A stretch of DNA of 61,976 nt, from positions 1 through 61,976 of the IMG/VR virus record IMGVR_UViG_3300043410_000417, one strand, 5' to 3'. A program made the translations under genes and the position numbers. The notes beneath the pieces were generated by a model. It was given only the letters and a program-made list of their open reading frames with translations. It had not been told where the DNA came from and did not search any database. Below, in pieces: positions 27,314 to 35,142 of the stretch (positions are counted from its first letter, which is position 1; the number at the start of each line of letters is the position of its first letter). The stretch comes from a virus.

Positions 27314-29107
27314 TTATCCTTCACATGCCAAGCATTCGTTACCTTGTGCGAGATCGTGTAGGTTGATCTCCTTGATAACTTCACGCTCAATTTTCTTAGC
27401 GACCTTATCAGCCTTAGCGATCTTGTCAGAACGGCAGTAGTACATAGTCTTCAATCCCTGCTTCCATGCTTGGAAGTGGACTGCGTGGATGTACTTGATA
27501 TGACTGTCTGGTCTGAAGAACACATTCAAAGACTGTGCTTGGTCTACATGTACTTGCCTGTCTGCGGCGTGTTGTACGACCCAGCGCTGGTCAATTTCCA
27601 TAGACGTCTTGAAAACATCTTTTGTCCAGTCGTCCATCCAATCGATGTGCTGAACCGAACCATCGTTCGCAATAATGCTACGCCACACTTCATCTGCCCA
27701 TCCCTCTGGATGCTGTTCAGCTTCCTTCTGAATTACTTTATCTAGATAACGATTCTTGTTTAGGTGAGAACCCGATAGAGTGTCTTGGCGATAAGCGTTG
27801 GCACGATAAGGTTCAATACTAGGAGAAGTATTCCCCATGAGAATGGAAGAAGAAGCATTGGGAGCGATAGCCATAAGATGACTAAAACGATTCCCAGTAC
27901 CAGCTGCATCAGGAGCCTCACCTCGCTCGGCACCCAATTCTTTATTAGCGACATCTAATTTACCTCTGACTAATGCGAAGATTGCTTTGTTGAGTCCGAC
28001 TGCCATTGACGATTCCCATGGCACGTTCTTTCGTTGTAGAAGAGCATGGAAGCCCAAAGCACCGATACCAATGCTGCGCTCACGAACGGCAGAATACCGT
28101 GCACGCTCAATGGCGGAAGGAGCATTATCGATAAAATACTGAAGAACATTGTCAAGCATTTCAGCAATATCACGAAGAAATAGAGGATCATCTTTCCACT
28201 CATCATAGTACTCCAAATTCAAAGAGGACAAACAACAAACCGCAGTACGCTCTTCATTTGTTGGGAGAATAATCTCAGAGCAGAGATTAGACTGGTGAAC
28301 CTTTAACCCTCTGTCCTTCAACCAATGTGGTAGCTTACGATTAGATTCATCAATGAAGTGTAGGTATGGCTCGCCTGTCTGCATGCGCATCTCGAGAATC
28401 TTCTGCCAGAGTTCCTTGGCAGAAACAACTTCACGGACTTCACCGCTGTGTGGGTCTTTTAATTCCCAAGAGTCGTCGGCTTCGTTATCAACCATACAAC
28501 GCTCGATGATTTCCATGAAGGCGTCAGGGATGTTGATACCGTGATGTAGGTTCAGACAACGCATGTTCTGGTCGCCTGTTGGCTTACGCATCTCAAGGAA
28601 GATCAGAACATCAGGGTGAGAAATGTCAAGATAAGCAGCATAAGATCCACGACGAGTGCGACCCTGACGGTAAGCCAGAGAGGACGCATCATACATCTTA
28701 AGGTGGGGCATAACACCAGTAGATTTGTCATCAGCGCTACGAATACCAAAACCAATCCCAACGCCACCCCCAAGCATAGAAAGCCAGTTAGTTTCGCTAA
28801 GGTTATCAACTAGACCCTCCGCTGTATCTTCGATGTAGTTTAGAAAGCAACTGATAGGCAAACCTCTTTTAGATCTGCCGAATGAGAGGATTGGGGTTGA
28901 GTATGACAACCAATGTTTTGACGAATAATCGTACAAGCGTTGAGCGTGAGCAGGATTAGAACCAAAAGCCTTGCTGACATAAGCGAATCTCTGTTGTGGG
29001 GATGTTTCTTCATCCCTCATATAACTTTCTTTTAATCGAATTTTACCAAGTTCGTCAAATAGATTATCACGGGAATAGTCAACCGTGATGCCATCGATGA
29101 CATCCAT
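27314..29107 (-). CDS. nrdA: Ribonucleotide reductase, class I alpha subunit
   Basis: A 597-residue catalytic subunit: GLPISCFLNYIEDTAEGL with an active-site Cys, the radical-site Cys in NLCSEIILPTNEERTAVCCLSSLNL, MGNTSPSIEPYRANAY near 430, and the C-terminal redox pair GNECLACEG. It lacks the N-terminal ATP-cone, so dATP feedback inhibition is probably absent, as is common in phage enzymes. The start at MDVIDG follows AGAGGTGTAT; the GTG start upstream is less likely. The adjacent thioredoxin-like gene at 47381 may reduce it. Confidence 0.94.
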   Translation of the reverse strand: MDVIDGITVDYSRDNLFDELGKIRLKESYMRDEETSPQQRFAYVSKAFGSNPAHAQRLYDYSSKHWLSYSTPILSFGRSKRGLPISCFLNYIEDTAEGLVDNLSETNWLSMLGGGVGIGFGIRSADDKSTGVMPHLKMYDASSLAYRQGRTRRGSYAAYLDISHPDVLIFLEMRKPTGDQNMRCLNLHHGINIPDAFMEIIERCMVDNEADDSWELKDPHSGEVREVVSAKELWQKILEMRMQTGEPYLHFIDESNRKLPHWLKDRGLKVHQSNLCSEIILPTNEERTAVCCLSSLNLEYYDEWKDDPLFLRDIAEMLDNVLQYFIDNAPSAIERARYSAVRERSIGIGALGFHALLQRKNVPWESSMAVGLNKAIFALVRGKLDVANKELGAERGEAPDAAGTGNRFSHLMAIAPNASSSILMGNTSPSIEPYRANAYRQDTLSGSHLNKNRYLDKVIQKEAEQHPEGWADEVWRSIIANDGSVQHIDWMDDWTKDVFKTSMEIDQRWVVQHAADRQVHVDQAQSLNVFFRPDSHIKYIHAVHFQAWKQGLKTMYYCRSDKIAKADKVAKKIEREVIKEINLHDLAQGNECLACEG

Positions 29108-29123
29108 ATACACCTCTTATCTT

Positions 29124-29807
29124 TTAATTATTGAAAAGATCATCAGCCATTGGGAACGCTTCGGCGATAACCTTAGCGCATGCGACAGCGATGTCTCTGT
29201 GTTCTTCTTGTGTGCCGTTTTCTCTGCGCAGTTCAATATAATGAACCCAGCTGCGGAGTGTGCCGTTCATGTACATACGGCTAACAGTGTTACCTTCTGG
29301 CAAAACTGCTCGCGCTTGCTCTTTAGCAATACCATGCTCAACAGCCCATGCGTAGGTTTCACGTGCTTGGTTGATTAGGTTTTGCTGCAGATTTTCCCAT
29401 TGATACGCTAGTTGGCGATGATCATCTCGCGATAGGTCTAACTTTGTAGAGTTCTGGCGGTTCTTGCTATCTTGTAGTCGGGCTTCGCGCACGACAAAGG
29501 CAAGATCCTTAGTTGGGTCTGCGTAACGTTGGGAGAATTCTTGGAATGAAAAAGAGCGATGACGTAAAATCTGACGAGCGATATCACGTGTGGTTTCGAT
29601 TTCGAGACAAACGCTAACCATCTCGAGAGGAGACCAGTGCTTGTTCTTGATCAAGTAGCGAATTAGCTTGTCTGCTGTGTCGGTGTTGAACTGGTTGCTG
29701 GGATTGCTCACTCGGGCGCAGAACGCAACTAACTCCTGCGCATCCATCAAACCTTCATCGTACATTTCACGAGATGGTTTGCTATAACTAATCAATTTTA
29801 CTTTCAT
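29124..29807 (-). CDS. thyX: Flavin-dependent thymidylate synthase ThyX
   Basis: A 227-residue ThyX: the family motif RHRSFSFQEFSQR at residues 82-94 (R-H-R-x(7)-S form), preceded by LLEMVSVCLEIETTRD-like substrate region and followed by PEGNTVSRMYMNGTLRSWVHYIELR near 176-200. It methylates dUMP using FAD and methylene-tetrahydrofolate. Starts with ATG overlapping the primase stop (ATGA). It makes the thymine that is the most likely substrate of the TET/JBP enzyme encoded at 43261. The phage uses ThyX instead of T4's Td. Confidence 0.94.
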   Translation of the reverse strand: MKVKLISYSKPSREMYDEGLMDAQELVAFCARVSNPSNQFNTDTADKLIRYLIKNKHWSPLEMVSVCLEIETTRDIARQILRHRSFSFQEFSQRYADPTKDLAFVVREARLQDSKNRQNSTKLDLSRDDHRQLAYQWENLQQNLINQARETYAWAVEHGIAKEQARAVLPEGNTVSRMYMNGTLRSWVHYIELRRENGTQEEHRDIAVACAKVIAEAFPMADDLFNN

Positions 29808-30835
29808 ACTTTCTTCCATGTGCTAAATCTTAATTCCGCTTCAATCCCTGAAAAGGTATTTGTATTTATCGTTTCCATTATCTGGTCCACCGACATTCCA
29901 CCGTCCCTAATCATATCATTGATATCTTTTTGTTCGATATGTTCAGGGAACATACAAACACTATAACCAGCCTTGATATTCTTGGCAAGCAATTTGGTTA
30001 TTTCTTTTGAGCGAGGCTCATTATCCATCACTAACGTAGCATTAGCAAGGATCCTACGAACACTAGGGGTATCAAAACTGCTTCCTGATACAGCCACGCA
30101 GTTCGGGAGGAACAAAGAGTCAATTGGTCCTTCCACCACGTAGATTCGTTTACTGAAGTCAACTCTGTCGAGTCCATATACTTTCTCCTCATTATCATCC
30201 ACTTTGATCATGTAATACTTCGGCTGTTCATCACCAAACGCTCTAGCCTGATAAGCGAAACACTTACCCGCTGCAGTAAAGTAAGGGATGATTAGTCGAG
30301 GGTGTTCACCTTCAATCGGCTCTTGAAACTTAGGAGTGACTGTGTTAGTGTACTGTTTAAATTTAGGAGCGAAGTAAAGTAGCTTCCACTTATCTCTAGG
30401 CAACTTACGATCAATCAGATACTTCAAAGCAGGATGGGTGAGTGGTAACTTATCCATTCTCGTTAGAGAGGAAAGGATATCATCCTCGAGCAATTCTTCT
30501 TTGGGAGATTCTAGAATGACGCTAGTTTCTTTAACGTCTTTGTGATCATTGTATCTTGTAGCGCCAGCTTTGTAGCGTTCAAGAACATACTCATCATAAA
30601 GTTTAGAGTCCACATACTTGATAAGGTTGCCTACGTTAGTACCCTTACCACAGTTATGGCATTTGTAGAGAAGATCTGCTTTGGAACGATAAAGGTATCC
30701 ACGCGCCTTCAATTTGTTGGTTGTGCTATCCCCACAAAATGGACACGAAAAGTTCCAATTGTAATCTTTCTTTTGTTTGAAATTTCGTAGGCGACTGCCT
30801 AGTAGTAGTGCATACTTTGCATCAATGTATAACAT
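29804..30835 (-). CDS. 61: DNA primase (T4 gp61-type)
   Basis: A 343-residue primase. The N-terminal zinc-binding domain has CPFCGDS and CHNCGKG (near residues 31-62); the TOPRIM-like core has KRIYVVEGPIDSLFLPN with the catalytic Glu near 218 and TLVMDNEPRSKE with the DxD near 245. It lays RNA primers together with the gp41 helicase. Size and order match T4 gp61. It is first in a unit with thyX and nrdA and follows the promoter at 30859-30887. Confidence 0.9.
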   Translation of the reverse strand: MLYIDAKYALLLGSRLRNFKQKKDYNWNFSCPFCGDSTTNKLKARGYLYRSKADLLYKCHNCGKGTNVGNLIKYVDSKLYDEYVLERYKAGATRYNDHKDVKETSVILESPKEELLEDDILSSLTRMDKLPLTHPALKYLIDRKLPRDKWKLLYFAPKFKQYTNTVTPKFQEPIEGEHPRLIIPYFTAAGKCFAYQARAFGDEQPKYYMIKVDDNEEKVYGLDRVDFSKRIYVVEGPIDSLFLPNCVAVSGSSFDTPSVRRILANATLVMDNEPRSKEITKLLAKNIKAGYSVCMFPEHIEQKDINDMIRDGGMSVDQIMETINTNTFSGIEAELRFSTWKKV

Positions 30836-30842
30836 TATAACT

Positions 30843-30876
30843 CCACGTGTAGAGAGTAATTATACCCTACACGTGG
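30843..30876. promoter_or_regulatory. Ten-base inverted repeat across the primase promoter -10 region
   Basis: CCACGTGTAG (30843-30852) and CTACACGTGG (30867-30876) are perfect inverted arms flanking the -10 hexamer of the minus-strand promoter. The position suits an operator for a dimeric regulator. Confidence 0.5.
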
Positions 30877-30887
30877 TTGCAAAGCAA
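30859..30887 (-). promoter_or_regulatory. Promoter of the primase-thyX-nrd unit
   Basis: TTGCTT (30882-30887), 17 bases, TATAAT (30859-30864) on the minus strand, about 30 bases upstream of the primase ATG. Confidence 0.6.
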
Positions 30888-30890
30888 AAT

Positions 30891-31247
30891 TTATTTTCCA
30901 AAGACCTTTGAGAATAGATCTAAGTGTCCGACTAGATAACCAGCTGCAATCGCGCCACCTACAATCATCCAGCGCCATCTTTCAAGAACGTCTACACGAT
31001 CTGTAACTTTCTTGACATCTTGCTTAATGTCTGCCTGAATCTCTGCATGTTGTTTCTTTGCAGCATCCGCGCTGGCATTCATTTTATTTTCTAGACGAGT
31101 TTCCAGTTGGTCAATCTTATCCACAATCTCACGGTTACCAGTAGTAATGCGAGAATGGATTTCCTTAACGTCACCCTTAAGTTCGGCAACGTCATCTTTC
31201 ATTGCTTCGACTTGTGCTTCCAATTTGGCGATTCTTTCTGTTTCCAT
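30891..31247 (-). CDS. XhlA-like coiled-coil membrane protein
   Basis: A 118-residue protein: a long heptad coiled coil (residues 1-90, METERIAKLEAQVEAMKDD...) followed by a single C-terminal transmembrane helix (WMIVGGAIAAGYLVGHLDLF). This is the XhlA/holin-accessory architecture. It sits right next to the Rz/Rz1-type pair at 31252, so a lysis-module role (holin or holin partner) is inferred; no functional proof is visible. Confidence 0.65.
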   Translation of the reverse strand: METERIAKLEAQVEAMKDDVAELKGDVKEIHSRITTGNREIVDKIDQLETRLENKMNASADAAKKQHAEIQADIKQDVKKVTDRVDVLERWRWMIVGGAIAAGYLVGHLDLFSKVFGK

Positions 31248-31251
31248 GGCT

Positions 31252-31842
31252 TTACTTATTGTAGATCTGTTGTTGTTCTTTCACCCAATTCTGTAAAGCC
31301 TTTAGTTGTTCTGCGACTTTGTGGTAGGTGGTGTAGTTTTCTGTGACTGTTGTTGCGACCCCAGAGAGTTTAACATCGGAGGCTCCACCATCAACACTTC
31401 TGGTGGAGTCGGGAACTTCATTGCGACTGGCACTGTCGTGGAGCAGGACGAAACCATTAGGGATAACGCACTGAGTGTCATCAGCTTTAGTAATATATTT
31501 TGGCACTTCTTTGATGATTGCATCACCCTTCTCCTTAACGACTTCAACTTTGGTTACATACTTTGTTACAACTTTTGTGGTTGCTTCAGCTGAAGCAGTA
31601 TCCTTCTTGGCCATTTCTAATTTAGCGTCAGCAACCTTAGCTTCCCAACGCTCTTGATTAGAGATTCCACCTTCCATCCATAGTCCACAGATAATGACGA
31701 AGATGGAAATTATCTTCATCGGCAGGACATACTTGGAAACAAATGGGACATTGCCAAATAAAAAAGCTAGTGCTGCACCCGCAACACCAGCAAATAAAAT
31801 TAGGTGAAATATCCAGAAGGGTAAAAGATCAAGAATCCACAT
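31252..31842 (-). CDS. Rz-like i-spanin (inner-membrane lysis subunit)
   Basis: A 196-residue protein with two N-terminal hydrophobic helices (about 9-29 and 40-57), then a long charged helix or coiled coil reaching into the periplasm. It resembles an inner-membrane spanin subunit because a complete lipoprotein o-spanin gene is embedded in another frame of its coding sequence, exactly as in lambda Rz/Rz1. The two-helix start is unusual for Rz (usually one), which is why confidence is moderate. Confidence 0.7.
   Translation of the reverse strand: MWILDLLPFWIFHLILFAGVAGAALAFLFGNVPFVSKYVLPMKIISIFVIICGLWMEGGISNQERWEAKVADAKLEMAKKDTASAEATTKVVTKYVTKVEVVKEKGDAIIKEVPKYITKADDTQCVIPNGFVLLHDSASRNEVPDSTRSVDGGASDVKLSGVATTVTENYTTYHKVAEQLKALQNWVKEQQQIYNK
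31302..31523 (-). CDS. Rz1-like o-spanin lipoprotein, embedded gene
   Basis: A 73-residue protein entirely inside the i-spanin gene, in another frame. MQSSKKCQNILLKLMTLSAL is a lipoprotein signal; the lipobox LMVSSC predicts cleavage before Cys, followed by Pro-rich STTVPVAMKFPTPPEVL typical of Rz1. The ATG at 31523 has AAGGAG eight bases upstream. Outer-membrane lipoprotein that pairs with the i-spanin to fuse membranes at the end of lysis. The longer TTG-start version in frame is not needed. Confidence 0.8.
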   Translation of the reverse strand: MQSSKKCQNILLKLMTLSALSLMVSSCSTTVPVAMKFPTPPEVLMVEPPMLNSLGSQQQSQKTTPPTTKSQNN

Positions 31843-31844
31843 GA

Positions 31845-32384
31845 TTATTTATTCACTGGCGCTGGACGGCGAGCCATCACTTGATACTTCTTGATGTCTT
31901 TCTTACCGATCTTTGGTTCTTGTGTAGCAACTGGACCGCTAGTATTATTTGTTGGTGCACCACCAACAGCACCAGCGCCCATACCTTCCTCAGCTAGAAC
32001 CTTAGATACAACAAGTTGTTCTTCAGCTAGGACGACATTGCTATTAACGATACGCATGACTTCTTTGTATCGTTCTTCCATAAGAGATGTGGTTCTTGAA
32101 CCACTCTCATAGTATTCTTTGACTAACCATAATGCACTGACTAGACTCTTTAGAGTGCTCTCACCACCTGGAAGACGGTTGATGATCTTCTTCATATTGA
32201 AGACTAGACGATCTAGATACGTGAAGGCTTCCTTCTCTTCTGCAGTGCGAAGAGTGCTTGCTGGCTTAAGAGTGTTACCGTGAGCATCAATGATACCTAG
32301 TTTGAACGCCTTCGTGTCACTGAAGTTAGTGACAAGCATTCGAACAATTTTCATCGCTACTACGTTATCTACGATACGACTCAT
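31845..32384 (-). CDS. Conserved hypothetical protein
   Basis: A 179-residue mostly helical protein: MSRIVDNVVAMKIVRMLVTNFSDTKAFKLGIIDAHG followed by LVFNMKKIINRLPGGEST and SALWLVKEYYESGSRTT. The pattern is one I associate with a conserved late protein in aquatic T4-like phages. Function unknown. Gene order with the 32384 and 32798 genes and TAATG-type overlaps suggests a single late operon of structural or head-assembly proteins. Confidence 0.6.
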   Translation of the reverse strand: MSRIVDNVVAMKIVRMLVTNFSDTKAFKLGIIDAHGNTLKPASTLRTAEEKEAFTYLDRLVFNMKKIINRLPGGESTLKSLVSALWLVKEYYESGSRTTSLMEERYKEVMRIVNSNVVLAEEQLVVSKVLAEEGMGAGAVGGAPTNNTSGPVATQEPKIGKKDIKKYQVMARRPAPVNK

Positions 32385-32761
32385 TAGATATTCCTTAACG
32401 TTGCTATCACTCTCTCATCCAATTGTACTTGAGAGAGTTGTATTCCATACTGCGGTATCGTCTCTGGCATTCTTTCTAAGTAAACCAAAAACGTAATCAG
32501 TACATCCCAATTAGACTTTTCAATTTTGTAGAAGAGCATGTTAGTTGCTGCTTCTCCAAAGATATTATAAAGTACGATAATATGATTGAGAATTAGACGT
32601 TCTCTCAACTCACCATTATTTTTGTAACGAGATAATAACTTCTTTAGATATAGGATCTTCTTCAGATCTTCTTCGAACTCATCTAGGCTATGACATTGTG
32701 GATTATCATAGTGATGCATCGCATAAACAAGGAAGTTATTTTCAGTCAGTTTCTCTAGCAT
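32384..32761 (-). CDS. Conserved hypothetical protein, 125 aa
   Basis: All-helical protein beginning MLEKLTENNFLVYAMHHYDN with LNHIIVLYNIFGEAATNMLFY in the middle, a pattern I associate with a conserved late protein of T4-like aquatic phages. Overlaps the neighbouring gene's start. No function assigned. Confidence 0.6.
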   Translation of the reverse strand: MLEKLTENNFLVYAMHHYDNPQCHSLDEFEEDLKKILYLKKLLSRYKNNGELRERLILNHIIVLYNIFGEAATNMLFYKIEKSNWDVLITFLVYLERMPETIPQYGIQLSQVQLDERVIATLRNI

Positions 32762-32797
32762 AATGAAGTAGAGGGATTTTCACCCTCCAGATTCTAA

Positions 32798-33088
32798 TTA
32801 GGCATCAGCAACGACTGAGTCGTCGCCATTGTCACCAGTAATGGAACCCATAGCGACCAATGTTTCAGTCTTGTTACGGACGTTACCTTGAGCATCAGTA
32901 TAAGATAGGCGACGAACCCATCCTGCGTGTTGCATACCTTTAGCTTTGTTGGAAGCAACGTTTTCTTCTACAGCGTCAACGCCGTAAGTGATTGCTACAC
33001 CAGCAGTTCCACCGATAGAACCGTTAGCGTCTTGAGAGACGAACTTTGGCTTGCTGCCAGCGTTGTCAGTATTTCCCCATAGTGCCAT
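32798..33088 (-). CDS. Putative virion structural protein (MALWGNTD type)
   Basis: A 96-residue protein with MALWGNTDNAGSKPKFVSQD, YGVDAVEENVAS, GWVRRLSYTDAQGNVRNK and LVAMGSITG. Proteins starting MA(L/H)WG(K/N)(T/N)D are small virion proteins in T4-like aquatic phages, as I recall. AGGAGAT precedes the ATG and an AATAAATA late-type octamer lies upstream. Beta-rich and non-basic. Neighbours are head-associated candidates. Confidence 0.62.
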   Translation of the reverse strand: MALWGNTDNAGSKPKFVSQDANGSIGGTAGVAITYGVDAVEENVASNKAKGMQHAGWVRRLSYTDAQGNVRNKTETLVAMGSITGDNGDDSVVADA

Positions 33089-33118
33089 TTTTAATCTCCT
33101 TGATTGTAAGGCTGTAAC

Positions 33119-34531
33119 TTATTTATTCTTCTTAGTCTCTGGCTTTGCATCGTCAGAGTCATTATCATTATCAGGCTTCTGTAGAGAACCGCCGTAACGA
33201 GATCCCTTCTTAACACCAGAGCCACCACCTTGCTTAGCTTGGTTCTCAAACTTAGCTTTGTACTCAGGAGTACCTGGCCACATACCTTCTTTCAACGCGA
33301 CTAGAAGTTGGTCGGCTGTGAAGGATTCTTTCTTGACAGCTGGCTTCTTAGCATTCTCCCACTTCTCTTCGTGTGGTGCCTGACCAGCAGCATTAACCTT
33401 GTCAACATTAACTGGCTTAGCTTCAGATAGAGTCTCGATAAATTCACGAAGGCTCTTAGTTCCTTCGTTGCGTAGTGCACGCCCGATAGCCTTGTTGTGT
33501 TGTTGAGCAGTCTTGTGTTCTGCGCCAGCTTCTGGAACTGGGTTGCCAGCAGCCTTATAACGCGCACCACGAGAAGCATCCATAGACTTACGCTTCAATG
33601 CGTTTTCTTGGTTACGTTCGTCGAGTTGGTTACCTTCTAGTTCAACGTGATCACGGACATGACCAACGCCACGTTTCTTTTCTTGATCTGCAAAATCTTG
33701 AGAAGCTCCATCAGTACTCATCGTATTACGCTTCAATGCACGGTTGGTGACTCTGTCCATACCTTGACGAACCTTCTTCGATCTCTTTGTGCGGTCAGGT
33801 TGCTGAGCATATCGTGCTTTGAAATAGCTGTGTTCAGTTTCTGCAGAAATCTCATCAATCTGTTCGACTTCTTCTTTAACTGCTGGCGGTGTAGCTGGTT
33901 TTGATGCAGCTGCTTCTGCGCGCTTCTTACGTTGAGCAGCTAGGTATGCTTGGAAGCCAGGAGAATCAGATTTAGAACGAGCAGCTGCTGCAGTTTTAGC
34001 TTTATCTACAACTGCAGCTTCGGCTGTCAATTCAACTTCTTCATTTCTCTTACCAAAGTTCTTTTCGTGCTCGTTCTTAACAATTCGCTTGTTAGCTCTA
34101 CGAACACCAACTTGGTGTTGAGGAGATGCCTGTGCTGCATCTCTAGTTTCTGGGTTAAGAAGTTTCTTGCCAACTCCGCCTTTATAGCGCATCAAAAGAC
34201 CAGTTGTCAACTCGTCGATTTGCACAACTTCTTTATCATTCATAGGTGTTCCTTCCTTGTTATCTTCTGTAGAGATATCTAAACCCTCTCTCATGCCTAG
34301 CTTACGTAGAAGGTTAGCTACCTTACCACGCTTGCGGTGCTTTCTGTTCTTAGCATCAGCAAGTTCTTGCTTTGCTAGAGCAGCAGAGTCGAATGTAAAA
34401 GATTCGTTTTGTTGGTCTTCCATCTCTTTTTCCGTTTTCTTCTTTGGTGCTACCTCAACACAAGCGGGATCGATTTTATCGGTTCCATTTGGCTGGATAG
34501 TACCTTCAGTAAATTGTTTATAGGATTTCAT
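33119..34531 (-). CDS. Internal head protein with repeated cleavage-like motifs
   Basis: A 470-residue, very charged, low-complexity protein. It starts MKSYKQFTEGT, like a T4 capsid-targeting sequence (compare MKTYQEFIAE of T4 IPIII), and contains several internal motifs of the same kind: EEVEQIDEIS, KEVVQIDELT, EEVELTAEA and SLREFIETLSEA. These match the L/I-x-E pattern of T4 gp21 prohead-protease sites, so the protein is expected to be packed in the prohead and cut into basic peptides. High Lys/Arg content fits DNA condensation. Function inferred. Confidence 0.6.
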   Translation of the reverse strand: MKSYKQFTEGTIQPNGTDKIDPACVEVAPKKKTEKEMEDQQNESFTFDSAALAKQELADAKNRKHRKRGKVANLLRKLGMREGLDISTEDNKEGTPMNDKEVVQIDELTTGLLMRYKGGVGKKLLNPETRDAAQASPQHQVGVRRANKRIVKNEHEKNFGKRNEEVELTAEAAVVDKAKTAAAARSKSDSPGFQAYLAAQRKKRAEAAASKPATPPAVKEEVEQIDEISAETEHSYFKARYAQQPDRTKRSKKVRQGMDRVTNRALKRNTMSTDGASQDFADQEKKRGVGHVRDHVELEGNQLDERNQENALKRKSMDASRGARYKAAGNPVPEAGAEHKTAQQHNKAIGRALRNEGTKSLREFIETLSEAKPVNVDKVNAAGQAPHEEKWENAKKPAVKKESFTADQLLVALKEGMWPGTPEYKAKFENQAKQGGGSGVKKGSRYGGSLQKPDNDNDSDDAKPETKKNK

Positions 34532-35142
34532 TAGTCATGCCCCATATGCTTACGTAAATCGTGGAACAAAGCATCTCTGTGCTCTCCCTTCATTTTGGAC
34601 GGGAGATGTTTGTGGAATTCTTCTTTGTTTCCTGCTGCGGCATGTTCACGCATCTTAGTTCCAGAGACACCGCTTGTTCCTTCAGAGTCTGGATCGCGAT
34701 CTCCAGAAGAGTGCACTGTAATAGACTTAAAATTATAATGACCGTGAGCAGATTTTTGTCCATTATATTTATGTAGTAGTTCGTGCATTGCCTCGTGGCG
34801 ATCAGAACCAGCAACTACGTGTAGGTGCTTGATTCCAGCTTTGTGCATATCTGCAGCATGGTGCAGAATAGTCGGCTTCTCTTTTGAAGCAGCAGAGATG
34901 TTAGTTCCAGGGAAAGCATTCTTAGCATGCTCAACCTTACGATCTGCTGGTAGAGGATTCTTTTTCTTATCTTGAGAGTGAGAAAGAACCACATGGTGTT
35001 CACCACCATGCTCTTTAGCAACTTCGTGAACCTTATTGACTACCTGCTCATGACCAGCAGTAGGTGGGTTCATACGACCGAAAGCGAGAACGCCGTGTTT
35101 CTCGCTCGCGCTTTCTTTTAGGAATGAAAGGAATGATAACAT
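34531..35142 (-). CDS. Nucleotidyltransferase-like protein with capsid-targeting N-terminus
   Basis: A 203-residue protein: MLSFLSFLKESASEKHG resembles a T4 capsid-targeting peptide with an LKE cleavage point, followed by FGRMNPPTAGHEQV, the HxGH-type nucleotide-binding motif of the cytidylyltransferase superfamily with GH intact, and SGVSGTKMREHA near 166, the ISSTKxR-type motif. His-rich. Enzymatic activity (adenylyl or cytidylyl transfer) is plausible. Overlaps the next gene by one base. Probably packaged into the head and delivered with DNA. Confidence 0.65.
   Translation of the reverse strand: MLSFLSFLKESASEKHGVLAFGRMNPPTAGHEQVVNKVHEVAKEHGGEHHVVLSHSQDKKKNPLPADRKVEHAKNAFPGTNISAASKEKPTILHHAADMHKAGIKHLHVVAGSDRHEAMHELLHKYNGQKSAHGHYNFKSITVHSSGDRDPDSEGTSGVSGTKMREHAAAGNKEEFHKHLPSKMKGEHRDALFHDLRKHMGHD

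Noticed and set aside
30891-31247. Named holin
   Set aside because: Coiled coil plus one C-terminal transmembrane helix is compatible with XhlA-like accessory proteins but not diagnostic for a holin.
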